DNA of 64,000 bases, from positions 248,001-312,000 of the forward strand of contig JAHGAU010000027.1 of assembly GCA_019925105.1 (NCBI GenBank), written 5' to 3'. Shown piece after piece: positions 37,501 through 48,867 of this stretch. Position numbers and translations under genes: made by a program. Position 1 is the stretch's first letter; the number at the start of each line of letters is the position of its first letter. Below the pieces are notes generated by a model, which worked only from the letters and a program-made list of their open reading frames with translations, ran no database searches and was not told the DNA's origin. The DNA is from Niebla homalea. Its lineage: Eukaryota; Ascomycota; Lecanoromycetes; Lecanorales; Ramalinaceae.

Positions 37501-40317
37501 TTAGCGGTTTTATTTTATAATATTTAAAAGTTAACGAAGTATAATAAAGAATAAAATAAGAACTTAAAGTTTATCCTTAAATTCCTACTTTTTAAAAGAC
37601 CCGATAATATATTAATTAATACCTTTAACGGTAAAATCGAGGCCCTTAAAGGAGTATTTTTCCCCTTTCCGTTAAAAGTTAACTTAAACGATATTAACGG
37701 CGTTATATACTTTAACCCTATATTAATAAATAAAATATTAATATAAAATATAATAATTAAAACGATTAATAAATTAAAGAAAAATAAAGCCCCGGGATTA
37801 AATAAGATTCTTAATAAATTCTTAATAATAATAATTTTACCGTTTAAAAAGGTTTTTATTTATTTTTTTTAAGTATATTTTAACGTCGGTTATTATTTAT
37901 ATATATTTAAAGAAATAAAAATAATCATCCTTAAAAAGCTTATTAAGCCGGATTACTTTAAAATAAAGTCTTATAGACTTATTATACTTTTATATACGTT
38001 AAAGAAAACCTTAAAAACGGTAATAATGAAGATCCTTAATAATTATATAAAAAATTATGGACTTCTCCTTAATTAATAAATAAGAATAAGGAAAAATCGG
38101 TTAATAAAAATAACCCTTAAAAAACTAATTAATAACGTATATATAATATAAAGTTATAAGAAAAAGTATATCGTAAACCTTTTTTTCTTAATATTATAAA
38201 TGTTTTTAATAAAATAAATTATTAAAAATTATTATATAATTTAAAAAAGAAAAGAATATTATTTTTCTTAATTAAGTAAATAAAGAATTTCTTAAGTAAT
38301 TAATTTACGTTAATTAACCTAAAATAAAAAACAAGCTTAATAAAGCCCGTTATAATAGGGATTCTTTAAGGATTATTTTTTTTTATATTATTTTTATTCT
38401 TTAACGGTTTATTAATTAAAAAGCTTATTAAGTTAAAATAGAAGGTTTAAGTTAAAAGCTTTATTAATAACGTTTACCTTTTAATTTATAGTATTTTTAT
38501 ATATATAAATTATTTAAAATTAAAATAGGCTTATAAAGTTTATTTTTAATAAATAAAAACCTATAAAACTTAATTTACGCCATTTAAATATAAGTTTATT
38601 TATATAATTAAAAGCCCGAAACTATATAATATAATAATTATAATAAACTTAAATAAAATTATAATAAAGCCGGAGGCCAATATTAAAGCTTTTAATTTTT
38701 AAATAAATAAAAAACTTAATTAAAAAAATTATATAAGAAAAGTTTAAAAAAAAATAACTTTATAAGAAAAAAGCCTTATTTATTCCGCCGTATTAATATA
38801 AAGAGCTACGTTATAAAAAGCCCGGATTATTTATTAAGCTATAATAAATTTAATTATAATATACGTTATAGCCATTTAATATATACTTAAAGGTACTCCG
38901 GAATATAAGAAAGAACTTATTTAAATATTATAAAAAGTCTAAAATTGGTATTTAAGAGTAATTAACGGAGCCTATAAAGTAACCTTTATTCCGGTATTAA
39001 AGTCTAAGGTTTTTATATTATTAATTAAAATTTTATTAGATTAAATAATCGCTTAAATAAGGTTAAAGAAAAGTATATATTTAATTACGATAATAAAAAA
39101 TAAACGGATCCGTTAAAATCTTAATAAGTTTTAAGTTAAAAAGAATAAATTAAAGATATTTATCTTTTTTTTTATTAAAATAAAATAAAAATAAATTAAA
39201 AAAAAAATTAATTTTACCGGTATCCCGGAGGTTAGCTTAAGCGGATATAAATTCCCGTTAAACGTAAAAAAGATTAAAATTTAAAAAATTTAAAAAATAA
39301 AAGTTATAACGATTATTTTATAAATTATAATAAAATAAATTAAACGTTAATAGAAGTATAAAGACTTTATATTTTAAAGTTATTATTATTTAACTTTTAA
39401 TAATAAAAAGATTATTAATAAATATTTCCATTATTATAATATTATAAAAAAGGATAATAATATATTAACGATTTAATTTCAGACGGATAAAAATAATTTA
39501 ATTTACTTCCTATTTATTATATATATTAAGGGTTAAATAAACGCCGAATATAAATATAGATAAAAGAAATAAAACGTTATATACGTCCTTATTTTTTATT
39601 TTTTATTTACGGAAATTAAGTTAAAATTTATTATAAACGTTAATATTTATAATTATCGTTAAATATTATTTATAAAGTGAAATATCCGGGTAATTATTAA
39701 GTTTATAATATTTACCGGATTATTATTATAGTTTAACTTCGTTATAAAAATAAATAAGGTTATTAAAGACCTTGTAAAAAAGGTTTATTACCGGTTAAAG
39801 AAGAAAAAAGGAGCGGAAATAGGTTATATTAATTATATAAACCGGAAAGTATCTTTTATAACCGTAAGGATATAATAATAAACGCTTATTAAAAATCTTG
39901 AAAAAAATTAACGGCGATAATAATATAAGAAAAATATATATTAAATACGTAAATATTAATAAAGATATTTAAAGGTATTATATAAAGTTAAAGTAATATA
40001 AATATATAAAGGAGCGGAAGAATAACGAACTTAAAAATAACCCTTATAAAAATACGGTTATAATATTATAGATTTTCTTAAAGGAGTTAAAATATAAAAA
40101 ATATATAAATAAATTATTACTCTTTAAACGGCCATTAATATCCTTTATTTTAAAGGATAAAAGGTAAAGGTTTAATAAACGCCGGTTTTTATTTTAACGT
40201 TATAAGTATTAAGTTTTTATGGTTATTAATAAGGTTAAAAGGCCGCGTATTAAGGAACGCCGGAATTAGCTTAACTAGACCCGTAGTATAAATCAATCAA
40301 TCAATCAATTAATCAAT
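34504..40317 (+). mobile_element. Full-length RIP-degraded Tad1-like LINE, plus strand
   Basis: A 12-bp target duplication, aacgttaataag, flanks the element (34492-34503 and 40318-40329). The order is as follows. First, a leader with gcgacgaataaaggg. Then ORF1 with a degraded CCHC knuckle at 35911-35940 (reading YFKY.SYKYI). Then the endonuclease, about 36350-36870. Then the reverse transcriptase, with NKAPGLNKI at about 37775-37803 and a degraded GIPQGSPLSPILFLFYN at about 38340-38405. Then an RNase H-like region and a 3' tail of ATCA tetranucleotides. The Asp in the APG..D motif is now Asn. The reading frame is largely preserved apart from nonsense and missense changes of the C-to-T/G-to-A type, so the element died by RIP. 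The opposite-strand frames at 34600 and 35881 are shadows. Confidence 0.9.
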
Positions 40318-40329
40318 AACGTTAATAAG

Positions 40330-41926
40330 GGCCCTTCTGGTCTCTTAAGTTATTATATAAGTGTATATAAATTATTCTTTATTATAAGTTTATATTCCCT
40401 TTTAAACTAAAGTGGGTTTTGGTTATTTATTTTAATCTTTTTTACTTTTTATACAAAAGAGCCTTAAGGAAAATACCGTTAAATTAAATAAGTTTTATAT
40501 TGGTAACCGCTATAAATTACTATTAATATTTTTAATATATATATAATATAATTACTATTATAAATATATTTATTTTAGCTCTTTATTTATTTATTAATTC
40601 TTTAAATTAATTTTATTACTTATTTCTTCTTATTAATTACTTTTTTGGTTTACTTTTTTGGTTTTTTAATTCTTAATTACTCGATTTATAACTTAAAATA
40701 AAGCGCGTATTACGTCCGATTAACGTATTATATAGCTTATAGTTATTTCCTAGGAATTTTAAAGATCAGTTTAAACCTCTATAAATAATTTAGAATTTAA
40801 TTATTACTTAAATAACTTTTAACTTAATAATTTACGTTTTAATAAAAAACATCTCTTTAAAAAGTATATATAATTATTTAAACCTTATTAAGGAATTTTA
40901 TTTTCATTATTTTTATCGTTAAGATATATGGTCTTATTCGGTTATTCCGATAGTTATTAAAGAATTTTATATATTTATTAATATTAAGATACCCGGTATT
41001 ACTTACGGATTTTAGAAAATCGCTTACCCGGTATAAGATAATCTTCGGAATTAACTTTATATCTTTACGGAATATATATAATACTCTAAATTAAATTAAA
41101 AAGTCTTATTTATAATAAATAGGTGGGTTGTTCGGAATTATTTTATAAGACTTATAGTTTAATTATTTAAGAAAATTTAATAAGACTTATGATTCGGTTA
41201 AGTTCAGTTATTTATGTTAACTTAATAAGTTTTATATTGTAATTATTACGGTTATTAATTATTAAATAATAATTTTACGTTATTTAAGGTAATTAATTTT
41301 TTTCTATTTTTTTTCTTTAATTACTTTAATTTCTTTTATTTTAAGAAAGCGGCTTATATTAATATATAAATTGTAATTTCCTTAACGATAATTTAGAATA
41401 TCCGGTATTATATACGATTATTTCCTAACTAGGGTTCAAGATTATCGTTAATATAAAAGGTATTATTACCCTTTTATAATTAAGGCGCTTTAAAAAAAGT
41501 TATCGTTTTTCTTTATTTCTTAATTTCTAATGGTTAATAGTTAATTAATAAATATTAGTGATACTTTATTACTACGTATAAACGGGGTCCCTATATTGAT
41601 CGAGGGTAATAATGAGAATATCTAAATAAGGGTGCCTAAAAGGGGGTTACTTAAATACCTTTTTCTTTTGATTTTAATATTTATTTAATAGGTAAGTAAT
41701 AGTTAAAAAAATTCTATAAATATATATGAATCTATAGCCTATTACTTTTATTATATATATATAATAAAATAATAATAAAGGTCGGTTTTCTGTAATATCT
41801 TTATAGTTTTTATTACCGTTAATTAAGGAAAAGGTACGGTAAATTACTTACGATTAAATTATATAACCAGACTGAATTCCTTAATATATATAAGCAGATA
41901 AAAGCCTGCTTAAAACAGTTGAAAAA
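40330..41926. other. AT-rich DNA, unassigned
   Basis: No gene is supported. A short duplication (ttacttttttgg twice, about 40640-40665) was noted. The stretch near 41060-41450 has the base pattern of a RIP-mutated coding repeat, possibly another retroelement part, but no motif is clear. Confidence 0.45.
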
Positions 41927-42175
41927 AATAAGAAGGGATAAAAAAGCAAAAAAAATAAAATAGCAGGTAGCAATGGAGTATAATTGAAGATGGGCCGTAG
42001 CCCTTATATAAGTTAATAAGGTATAAGTTCCTTATAATAATCCATTATACCTTTCATTTTTAAAATATATATGAATCGATTTCACCCTTAATCAGCCCTT
42101 TTGATGTTTCCATTCCTCCATGCACCCATCCGCAAGTTTGGTGTCTTCCATGCTCTCCCCCTTTCCAACTTTAAT
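41927..42175 (+). repeat. Repeat R, largely un-mutated copy with TATA-like box
   Basis: It is homologous to 51682-51875 plus 57646-57716, a copy split by a LINE. It contains the hairpin gggccgtagccc followed at once by ttatataagtt, a TATA-like arrangement. The last 90 bp (42085-42175) keep CpA/TpG, unlike the second copy. It could be a decayed LTR or a promoter-bearing fragment of a retroelement. Confidence 0.7.
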
Positions 42176-42349
42176 TATTAAGCCGTTAACTTTTAATTAA
42201 TATTTATATATTTTATAATTACGATTCTTACGGACTTTATTAAGTTTACGATTTATATATAAGCTATAAAAGATGTATATTATAAGATAAGATAAATGCT
42301 TATTATAAAAAATAAAATTAAATCTTTAAATAAAAATAAAACTTAAATT

Positions 42350-43429
42350 TTAATAGGTTTGCCTACCGGTATTAACGTATTAAATAATAAATAAATTTAT
42401 AAATCTAAGCGTAAATCAAACGGTAATATTACCCGGTATAAGGCCTGGTAAATAAGTCGTAACTTTTAATAAAAAGAAAACTGGGATTTCTTTAATACTT
42501 TCATAAAGGTTATTAAGCCTATAAGCTATAAAGCTTTTTTTATTATAACGTTTATATATAACTTAAAAATTAAATAAATAAACGTTCAAAATTGTTATTA
42601 TAACAATGTCCTTAAAAAGACTTATATTTATTAATTAATAAACTTTAATAATAATTTAAACCGTATTTATTTATTAAATAAAGCTTTTTATAAACTTAAA
42701 TAATTACCCCGGATTTAATATTAAAATTTCTTGTAATTTTTTAAGAAGCTTAATTACCGTTATATTGATGAAGATTATAACGTATTCTTAAACCCGGATA
42801 TTAATCTTATTATTACTTTATATATTAATAATATCTTAACAATAAAAGTTAATAAACGGTTTATTATTAACTTAGAAACTTAATTAAATAAGATGTTTAA
42901 AATATCCGATTTCAAATTATATAATTAATATTTAAATATAAATATTATCCGTAATTAAGAAAATAAAAACTTAATTCTTAATTAAGAAAATTATATTGAA
43001 TAAATCTTTATTTAATTCAATATATATAACGATCTTCTTTCTAAGGGTAATAATATTACTATTTTTATAAACGTATCTATCCGTTTTAAATAAATTAATA
43101 AAAAATATATTACCTTAAAGTAATTTTAACTTAAATATTAATCCGCTCTTAATTTACTTATATCTATTAAAAAAGTATTAAACTTTATATAACTTATACG
43201 GTATTAATAATATTATATTACGTATTTAATCCTAATAAAGGGTATTAAGTAGTTATTAGAAAAATCTTCCGTTATGGCTATAATAAATGTCTTTAAAGTT
43301 CTTTTTCTAAGGCCCTTTAAAGCCGTAATATTCAACATTTTTGAATAAATTACAGACTCGGTTGTTTTAACTAAAAGTCACCCCTTAAAGCTAATAACTT
43401 ACCCTTAAAGGGGGGGTATTTAAAGGGGG
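42350..43429 (+). pseudogene. Ty1/copia reverse transcriptase/RNase H remnant (RVT_2)
   Basis: A single frame from 42350 through at least 42990 gives GINVLNNK*IYKSKRKSNGN, then ITRYKAW, KENWDFFNTF and SYKAFF, then KALYKLK**P at about 42677-42706, then LYINNIL at 42818-42838. These match the copia order: start of RVT_2, RYKARLVARG, LYGLKQSP, then the YVDDIL catalytic box. Both catalytic Asp residues are now Asn, and Trp/Gln codons are now stops: G-to-A or C-to-T changes without indels. Further on, LNQENYIE and a degraded RYL.NP..G block mark the end of the polymerase and the RNase H region. A polypurine tract follows at 43407-43429. The integrase and gag parts are missing; the copy begins just after repeat R. 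Confidence 0.85.
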
Positions 43430-43612
43430 TAATTCTATTAAAAAAACGTTAAGTAAAAAAACTTATAAGCAAGTGGAATACTTATAAACAAACCGGATAC
43501 TTACGAGCACTCAAAGGCCTAACGAAGGCAGATATAAGCTTAATCTGCTTAATCTGTTCGCGTAAACTTAGAGTGCTTATATGCGGAAAAAAAGTTTTGC
43601 GGATGAGGAAGG
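43325..43612 (+). repeat. Copia 3' end: polypurine tract and probable LTR start, copy 1
   Basis: It aligns with 49446-49727. Two purine tracts (aaaggggggg and taaaggggg) immediately precede taattctatt, which could be an LTR start with TG mutated to TA. The remaining 180 bp would be the LTR. Its right boundary is approximate. Confidence 0.6.
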
Positions 43613-44289
43613 CTATAATTAATAAGTACGTATGAACCATAAGTTTACTACGTATACGGCTTTAACGTATATAGTAAGTAATATGATTATATCAATTACC
43701 AGAATACGGGTAAACATAAAGAATAAGTTTATTAAGTAAATAATAATTATTAATCATAGCAATTTAACCCTTTAAAGAACGTTTATAAAATAAATAAAGG
43801 GCATTAAGTAATTCTTATAGCAATTAACTTAAAATACGTCCGGCTATTTAGCGTATATCTTGTTTCTAAGCTTTTTCACTTAATGGAAAATACGATTATG
43901 TCCCGGGATAGATACTCGATTTTTTGGCTTCTATTTTACGGTTTTCCTGAGTCTATAATTTTAATACCGGCTTTATACGTTATTATTTTACGTTCCCTTT
44001 ACTTCTATGGTATACTTAGTGCTTTAAATATATAATAACTTCCACCGATAAGGGTATAAGTAATATTATATTAAGTATAATAATATATACCTAAAGCGTT
44101 ACTTTTTTATTATTTTATCGGTATATTATTAGAGAATTAAGTCTCTGTATATATAGCATTAGATTTACGGTAGGTATAAGCATGGTGTGTAGCTTTCGCG
44201 GGGGTCTTAACACGTATATAGCTTAAATCCATAGCCGTATATATAATTACTTATTAATTATATACTTAGGACCTTTCGGTTTTTAATAT
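43613..44289. other. AT-rich DNA, no gene seen
   Basis: The block is RIP-like except for a short stretch near 44180-44215 (gcatggtgtgtagctttcgcggg) that keeps TpG. I could not match that stretch to any other repeat here. Confidence 0.45.
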
Positions 44290-44583
44290 ATAAAAAGTTA
44301 GAATTATTATTATAAAGTTAGTTATAATTATTATTATACTTATCGGAATTATTAAAGAATATTATTAATAATTAAAGTTTAATATATAGTTTTTTCATTT
44401 ACTCTCTATTAATTAATTTTTATTAAATAACTTTTTAATAATAAAAGTTAAAATCTTGATTTATCTTTATTTTATCCCGGTAAAAAGAAGGGAAGATAGA
44501 ATAAAATATAGCTTTATTTTATCTTATACGGTATAAAATATATATTATTAAGTTCCGTCTTATCTTATCCCGCTTCCCGGGGT
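44290..44583 (-). mobile_element. hAT-like family 2 end, inverted copy
   Basis: The right edge reads cccgcttcccggggta, the inverse of the family 2 terminus at 25462 with one difference. The internal 250 bp align in reverse with 25462-25735. The far end was not found, so this is also a partial copy. Confidence 0.6.
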
Positions 44584-45229
44584 AATTATAATATATTCGA
44601 GGGGGGGCGAGCGCGGCAAAATGGCATTTTTACGTGCGGAAGATAAACTATAGAATAGTTAAATATTTTAAGGGTGGGTAACGATTTCATTAAGAGCCCT
44701 TAAACCTTATCTGGTAAATTACGTAATTAATATGGATAAAACAGTAATAAATATCCGACGATTTACCGGTACCTATAGTTAACCTTAAATAAACTTAATT
44801 ACCACATAAGGCCGGTAAAAAGGGGTTATAGGGATTTAACGTTAAAAAATTAAAGTTAAAATCGAATAAAGTTAACCCGAAAAATTATATAATAAAATAT
44901 TTAAAGCGAAATCCCGGCGTTAAAAGAAATAAAGTTATATAATTAAGGCCGTTTTTCCTTAATTAAGCTTAATATTATTATTAAATCCTTACTGCGGATT
45001 ATAACGTTAAAAAGTAAAGGATTCTTAATGAAAATAATAAATTAAAGATTTAAAATAATTATTAATTTTAATCGGGTTAATATAAAGACTCAATCGTAAT
45101 ATTAAAGTAAACAACTACGGGGGAAAGGTTTTTATTTAAATTAAACTAACGTCTAGGGTAAGCTAGGGTTATACTAGCCGATTACGGTTTCCTCTTCTTT
45201 TTTAAAAATAAAAATTAAAATAATAAGTT
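44584..45229. other. AT-rich DNA with short GC-richer words
   Basis: It begins with gaggggggggcgagcgcggc-like sequence (44599-44640) of normal composition, then returns to RIP-like DNA. No gene was seen. Confidence 0.45.
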
Positions 45230-45341
45230 TAAAATAATTATAAATATTAAGATAACCGTAACTTAACCACCAGCATTATGGAACGCCGAAATTAGCTCAA
45301 AGTAGCTAGACTCATGTATAAATAAATCAATCAATCAATAA
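45230..45341 (+). mobile_element. Short 5'-truncated LINE 3' end
   Basis: The segment ggaacgccgaaattagctca, then ctagactcatgtataaa and an ATCA tail, matches the 3' termini at 40255-40317 and 57594-57645. It keeps more CpA/TpG than the long copies. Severe 5' truncation is typical of LINE insertion. Confidence 0.8.
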
Positions 45342-46246
45342 TATATTCGTAATTTAAAATTAAAGGTATAATATTCAGTTTAAAAAAAATATAGCTATTA
45401 TTAACCGTTATATTAGTTGATATTCCATAAATAATACTTACGCGTTTTCTACGTTTTTATAAAATCGTTTTCGATATTAAAAAAAAAAAATTCATATCTA
45501 TTAAAGTATTTTAATTAAGAAAAAAGTTTAAATATTTATAATTTACTATAAGTTTTATGAAGTATTTTATAATTCAGTTTACTTATTATATAGATTTTTA
45601 CCGGCTTAAGAACTATATTTAACTTAAGATTTATATTTATATATTAATCTTTCAAGATATTTATAGTTTTTTCTATTATTAATAATACTTCTATAAATAT
45701 TAATAATTTTATAAGCAATTTTCGCGCATAAATTCTTTTTTACGTAAATAATAATACCGCTTTCGAGTCAATTTTCGAGCGATTTATTTACTTTTAATAT
45801 AGTTTATGATTCTTTATTCTCAGCTTTAATAATAAAAATTTTACTTTTTATTAATAAAGCAGTAATAAACCTTAATAATGAAAATACTATAATATAAAGT
45901 AATATTACCATTATTAATAAATAATCGGTATTATTTAAAAATATTTAATATAAATATTACAGTTGTTATAATAATAGCCTTCCGTAAGGTTTTTTTTAGT
46001 GCTTAATAACGAGAAAAGTTACCTCCGATAATATATAATAATATTATTAAGATGTTGTATTTATAACGTTTTTAAGTTATATTCGTTTCCGTAATATAAT
46101 AAATATATTAATAGAATTTCTAATTAAAGATAAGAAGTAATTAAATAATCCCTTAAAATAAGGACGGGATACGGACGGTATAAGAATAGGACGGGATAAA
46201 GTGACTAGAATCCCATCCCGTATTTATACGGGATAAAACGGGATTA
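45342..46246. other. AT-rich DNA ending in a GGACGGGATA-rich patch
   Basis: There is no gene. The final 100 bp (46150-46246) contain repeated ggacgggata and cccgtatttatacggga palindromes like the subterminal parts of the hAT-like elements, but no terminus is visible. Confidence 0.45.
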
Positions 46247-46500
46247 CACCTTTACCACCACCGTTACCTGCATCACCACACTTACCTTCACCTGCTCCCT
46301 TACCTGCACTACCACCTCTACCACCACCTGCACCCTCACCTGCACTACCTACTGCACCCTCACCTGCATTACTTTACTACCACCTTTACGAACACCTGCA
46401 CCCTCACCTGCACCCTCACCTGCACCCCCACCTGCACCCTCACCTGCACCCTCACCTGCACCCTCACCTGCACTACCACCCTCATTACCACCCTCATTAC
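46247..46500. repeat. 12-bp minisatellite (CACCTGCACCCT)
   Basis: Seven consecutive units run from 46393 to 46476, two of them with small changes, and decayed units flank them. On the minus strand two frames stay open and would give Ala-Gly-Glu-Gly repeats, but this follows from the unit length being a multiple of three. Its composition is normal, so it has escaped RIP. Confidence 0.9.
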
Positions 46501-46514
46501 GACCCTTTTGTAAG

Positions 46515-46719
46515 ACAGTATGTGGGTGCATATATGCCTTGATTGAGTGGACTCTCTAAGTGGATAAAGGAAGGCAGGATGAGTCTGCATCATATACCCA
46601 GGCCAGTGCCAGATATACGGCCAGGTATACGGCCAGGTGATTATATATATACTTATTATAAGGGCCGCTTAACAATATTTATATAAAGGCTTTAATAATA
46701 CTCCTATTTATAGGCTGAT
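46515..46719 (+). repeat. Repeat S, less mutated copy
   Basis: It is homologous to 48431-48624. Shared anchors are ataaaggaaggcaggat, agatatacggccaggt and aacaatatttatataaagg. This copy keeps CpA/TpG and has the word atacggccaggt in tandem, against a single copy in the partner. Confidence 0.85.
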
Positions 46720-47589
46720 ATACCCCCTTAAAATTATATTATTATTAATAATAATATAGATCCTAGATATGCTTATTTATGGCCGTCTCTATGCTATATT
46801 TAAGTCTTAATAACGTGGCCGTCTCTTTGTTTTCGAATTCTAATAACGTATCGGAACTCCTTTTAGCGTAAAAAGTAATAATCCTAAAAAATAAAGAAAT
46901 TTAAAAAATCCGGTAACTATAATAATAATTATAATAATAAAATCTTTATATACCGATCGATTCCGGTACTTTAAGTATACTTAATTAAACTCCGGGTATA
47001 TATATATATAATTCTATAAAGCGGTTATTATCAGGTATTTACCGTAAGAAGTTAAGAAAAAAGGAAATTTAAAAAATCGCGAAAATAATTAAACCCGAGA
47101 AAAATATTATATACCCGGTTTATAGTCGTAATTTTCTAAAAGCTAAATCTCTTAAAAATGTTATCTCCGGGGTTTTTCCGAGTCATATTATATAATAAGC
47201 TTATTAAATTGAATAAAGTTATCTTCGATATATTAAAAAGGACCGTTTTATAATATATATAAATAATAGGTTTTTATTAATAATATTAATATAAAATCTT
47301 GAAATATAAAGGACGTTTCTTAACTCTTTAATATTTATACCTTTTAAAGTAATAATATAAACATCGATTTATTTAATTATAGTAACGGGTAAATTTTTAG
47401 TCTTAAAAGAGAAAATAGTAATATTATTGTTGTAATCTTTTTCATAAATAAATTTATCCGTTATTATCTTATTATATACGTAATTTAGTAAATAAAGATT
47501 AAGTAATTAAAACGATTAAAAGTGCGATAATTCAGTTTAAGGCTGTCATTTTAAGAATTACTTCGGGGTAAACTTTTAAGGTTAAAACT
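46720..47589. other. AT-rich DNA, no gene seen
   Basis: RIP-like sequence with some CpG retained. No recognisable motif or repeat was identified. Confidence 0.45.
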
Positions 47590-48456
47590 TTCATTTTTAT
47601 TCTAAGGGAGGTTTTTGCAATAAATTTTCTTAAAATAAACGTAATATCTTTATTAACTTAACTTTACAAAATAGATTTAAAGGTATTATACGCAAGTTTA
47701 ATGCGATTTTATTAAAAAGGTCTTGAAGTATTATGCGGGGTAATATCCGTAATAGTAATATTAATAGTATTATTATTATTAATATAGATTTTATTAACGA
47801 ATTAAGAGGTAAGTATCTTATATAGAGATTATAAATAATAAGATAGGAATTAGGTAAGAAATAGCTTTCTATTAATAAACTTATCGAGATTAATACTAAC
47901 CTAGATCTTAAAAATAAGGGTTAAAATTTAAGTAATTTAATCGGTTTAAGTATTAAATAGTATATCGATAACGAGGTGTCACAGTGTAAGGACTGCGATG
48001 CTGATAGCCAAGAGCCCAGTCAGTGCGCTAGGCCCAATAGAGCCTAGCGCATGCCCTCCGCACACTTGCATGGATGCATACTATACCATAGATTTCTCTT
48101 CATAGTAGAATTGAGTCATATTCACCCTTACCCTTACTGAGTCGCTGACACGAGGATAATATTAAGCGGAAAGGTAAGCTTACTATTAAAAACTATTAAA
48201 ATAAAGCTCTTTAAAGATACTTTTAATAAAGTAAAATTTATTAATAATACTCTCGATTAAGGCATTATTGATTAATAGGCATCCTACTTAAAGGATCCGC
48301 TTTAATAAAAGATTTAAATAATTAAAAGAGTATGGTAATTTGGTCCTTTATTAAGTAATCAGATTATACCTTATATAACTAAATAGATAATTATATAGAG
48401 GCGTATATAAACCGGGCTTACAAATATAAAACAGTATATAAATACATATATACCTT
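47590..48456 (-). pseudogene. RIP-mutated copy of the Ser-rich gene segment
   Basis: It aligns with about 14877-15740 of the GC island in the same orientation. Clear anchors are 15065-15110 with 47702-47747 (both contain tatgcggggtaa or its un-mutated form), 15674-15698 with 48396-48420 (aaccgggct) and the ATG region (15461-15463 with 48263-48265). Most differences are C-to-T or G-to-A. The FAP-motif regions are recognisable but carry stops on the minus strand. The copy is interrupted by a solo LTR at 47977-48150. Confidence 0.85.
47977..48150 (+). mobile_element. Solo LTR, 174 bp, with 5-bp target duplication CGAGG
   Basis: It begins TGTCACAGTG and ends GCTGACA, so TGTCA/TGACA form a short inverted repeat. 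CGAGG flanks it on both sides (47972-47976 and 48151-48155). It holds a perfect hairpin, tgcgctaggc and gcctagcgca, near 48024-48053. Base composition is normal inside RIP-mutated DNA. Size and ends fit a short fungal LTR retrotransposon; the direction is chosen by the TG start and is not certain. Confidence 0.85.
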
Positions 48457-48624
48457 AATTAAGTAAACTTTTTAAGTATATAAAGGAAGGCAGGATAGGT
48501 CTATATAATATACCTAAATTAATACCAGATATACGGCCAGGTAATTATATGTATAGGTATTATAAGAGCCTCTTAGCAATATTTATATAAAGGCTTTAAT
48601 AATACTTCTGTTTACCGGCTGATA
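48431..48624 (+). repeat. Repeat S, RIP-mutated copy
   Basis: It is the partner of 46515-46719. It follows, with slight overlap, the end of the mutated Ser-rich gene copy, so the two repeats may once have been adjacent parts of one larger unit. Confidence 0.85.
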
Positions 48625-48672
48625 CTTATTAATTCACTATTACCCCGCGTCTTAATAGAATCTTAATATATT

Positions 48673-48791
48673 CCGATCCTATCCCGCCGGGATAGGGATA
48701 GGATAGGATCGGATTCAGCTTTATCCCGTCCCACGCGGGATGGGACAAGTGAATCGAAAAACCGTCCCATCCCGTCCCACTTCCCGGAGTA
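48673..48791. mobile_element. Foldback sequence ending in a hAT-like family 2 terminus
   Basis: There are two strong palindromes, ccgatccta...taggatcgg (48673-48712) and tcccgtccca...gggatggga. The right edge is ccgtcccacttcccggagta, the inverse of the family 2 terminus. No left terminus or 8-bp duplication was found. Confidence 0.55.
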
Positions 48792-48792
48792 A

Positions 48793-48867
48793 TAGGTAAG
48801 GTAGGTGAGGTAGGTAGGGTAGGTGAGGTAGGTAAAGGTGGTAAAAGTGGTAAGTGGTAAGGGTATT
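48793..48867. repeat. GGTAGGTGA-type simple repeat
   Basis: Repeats of aggtaggtga and ggtaggtag pass into ggtggtaa and gtggtaag units. The tract is un-mutated and directly abuts the family 2 terminus. Confidence 0.8.

Noticed and set aside
46393..46476. Possible CRISPR array
   Set aside because: The units are contiguous 12-mers without spacers, in a fungal context.
46349..46593. Two minus-strand ORFs encoding AGEG-type repeats
   Set aside because: They are products of the 12-bp minisatellite, whose unit length keeps frames open. No promoter or flanking coding sequence is present.
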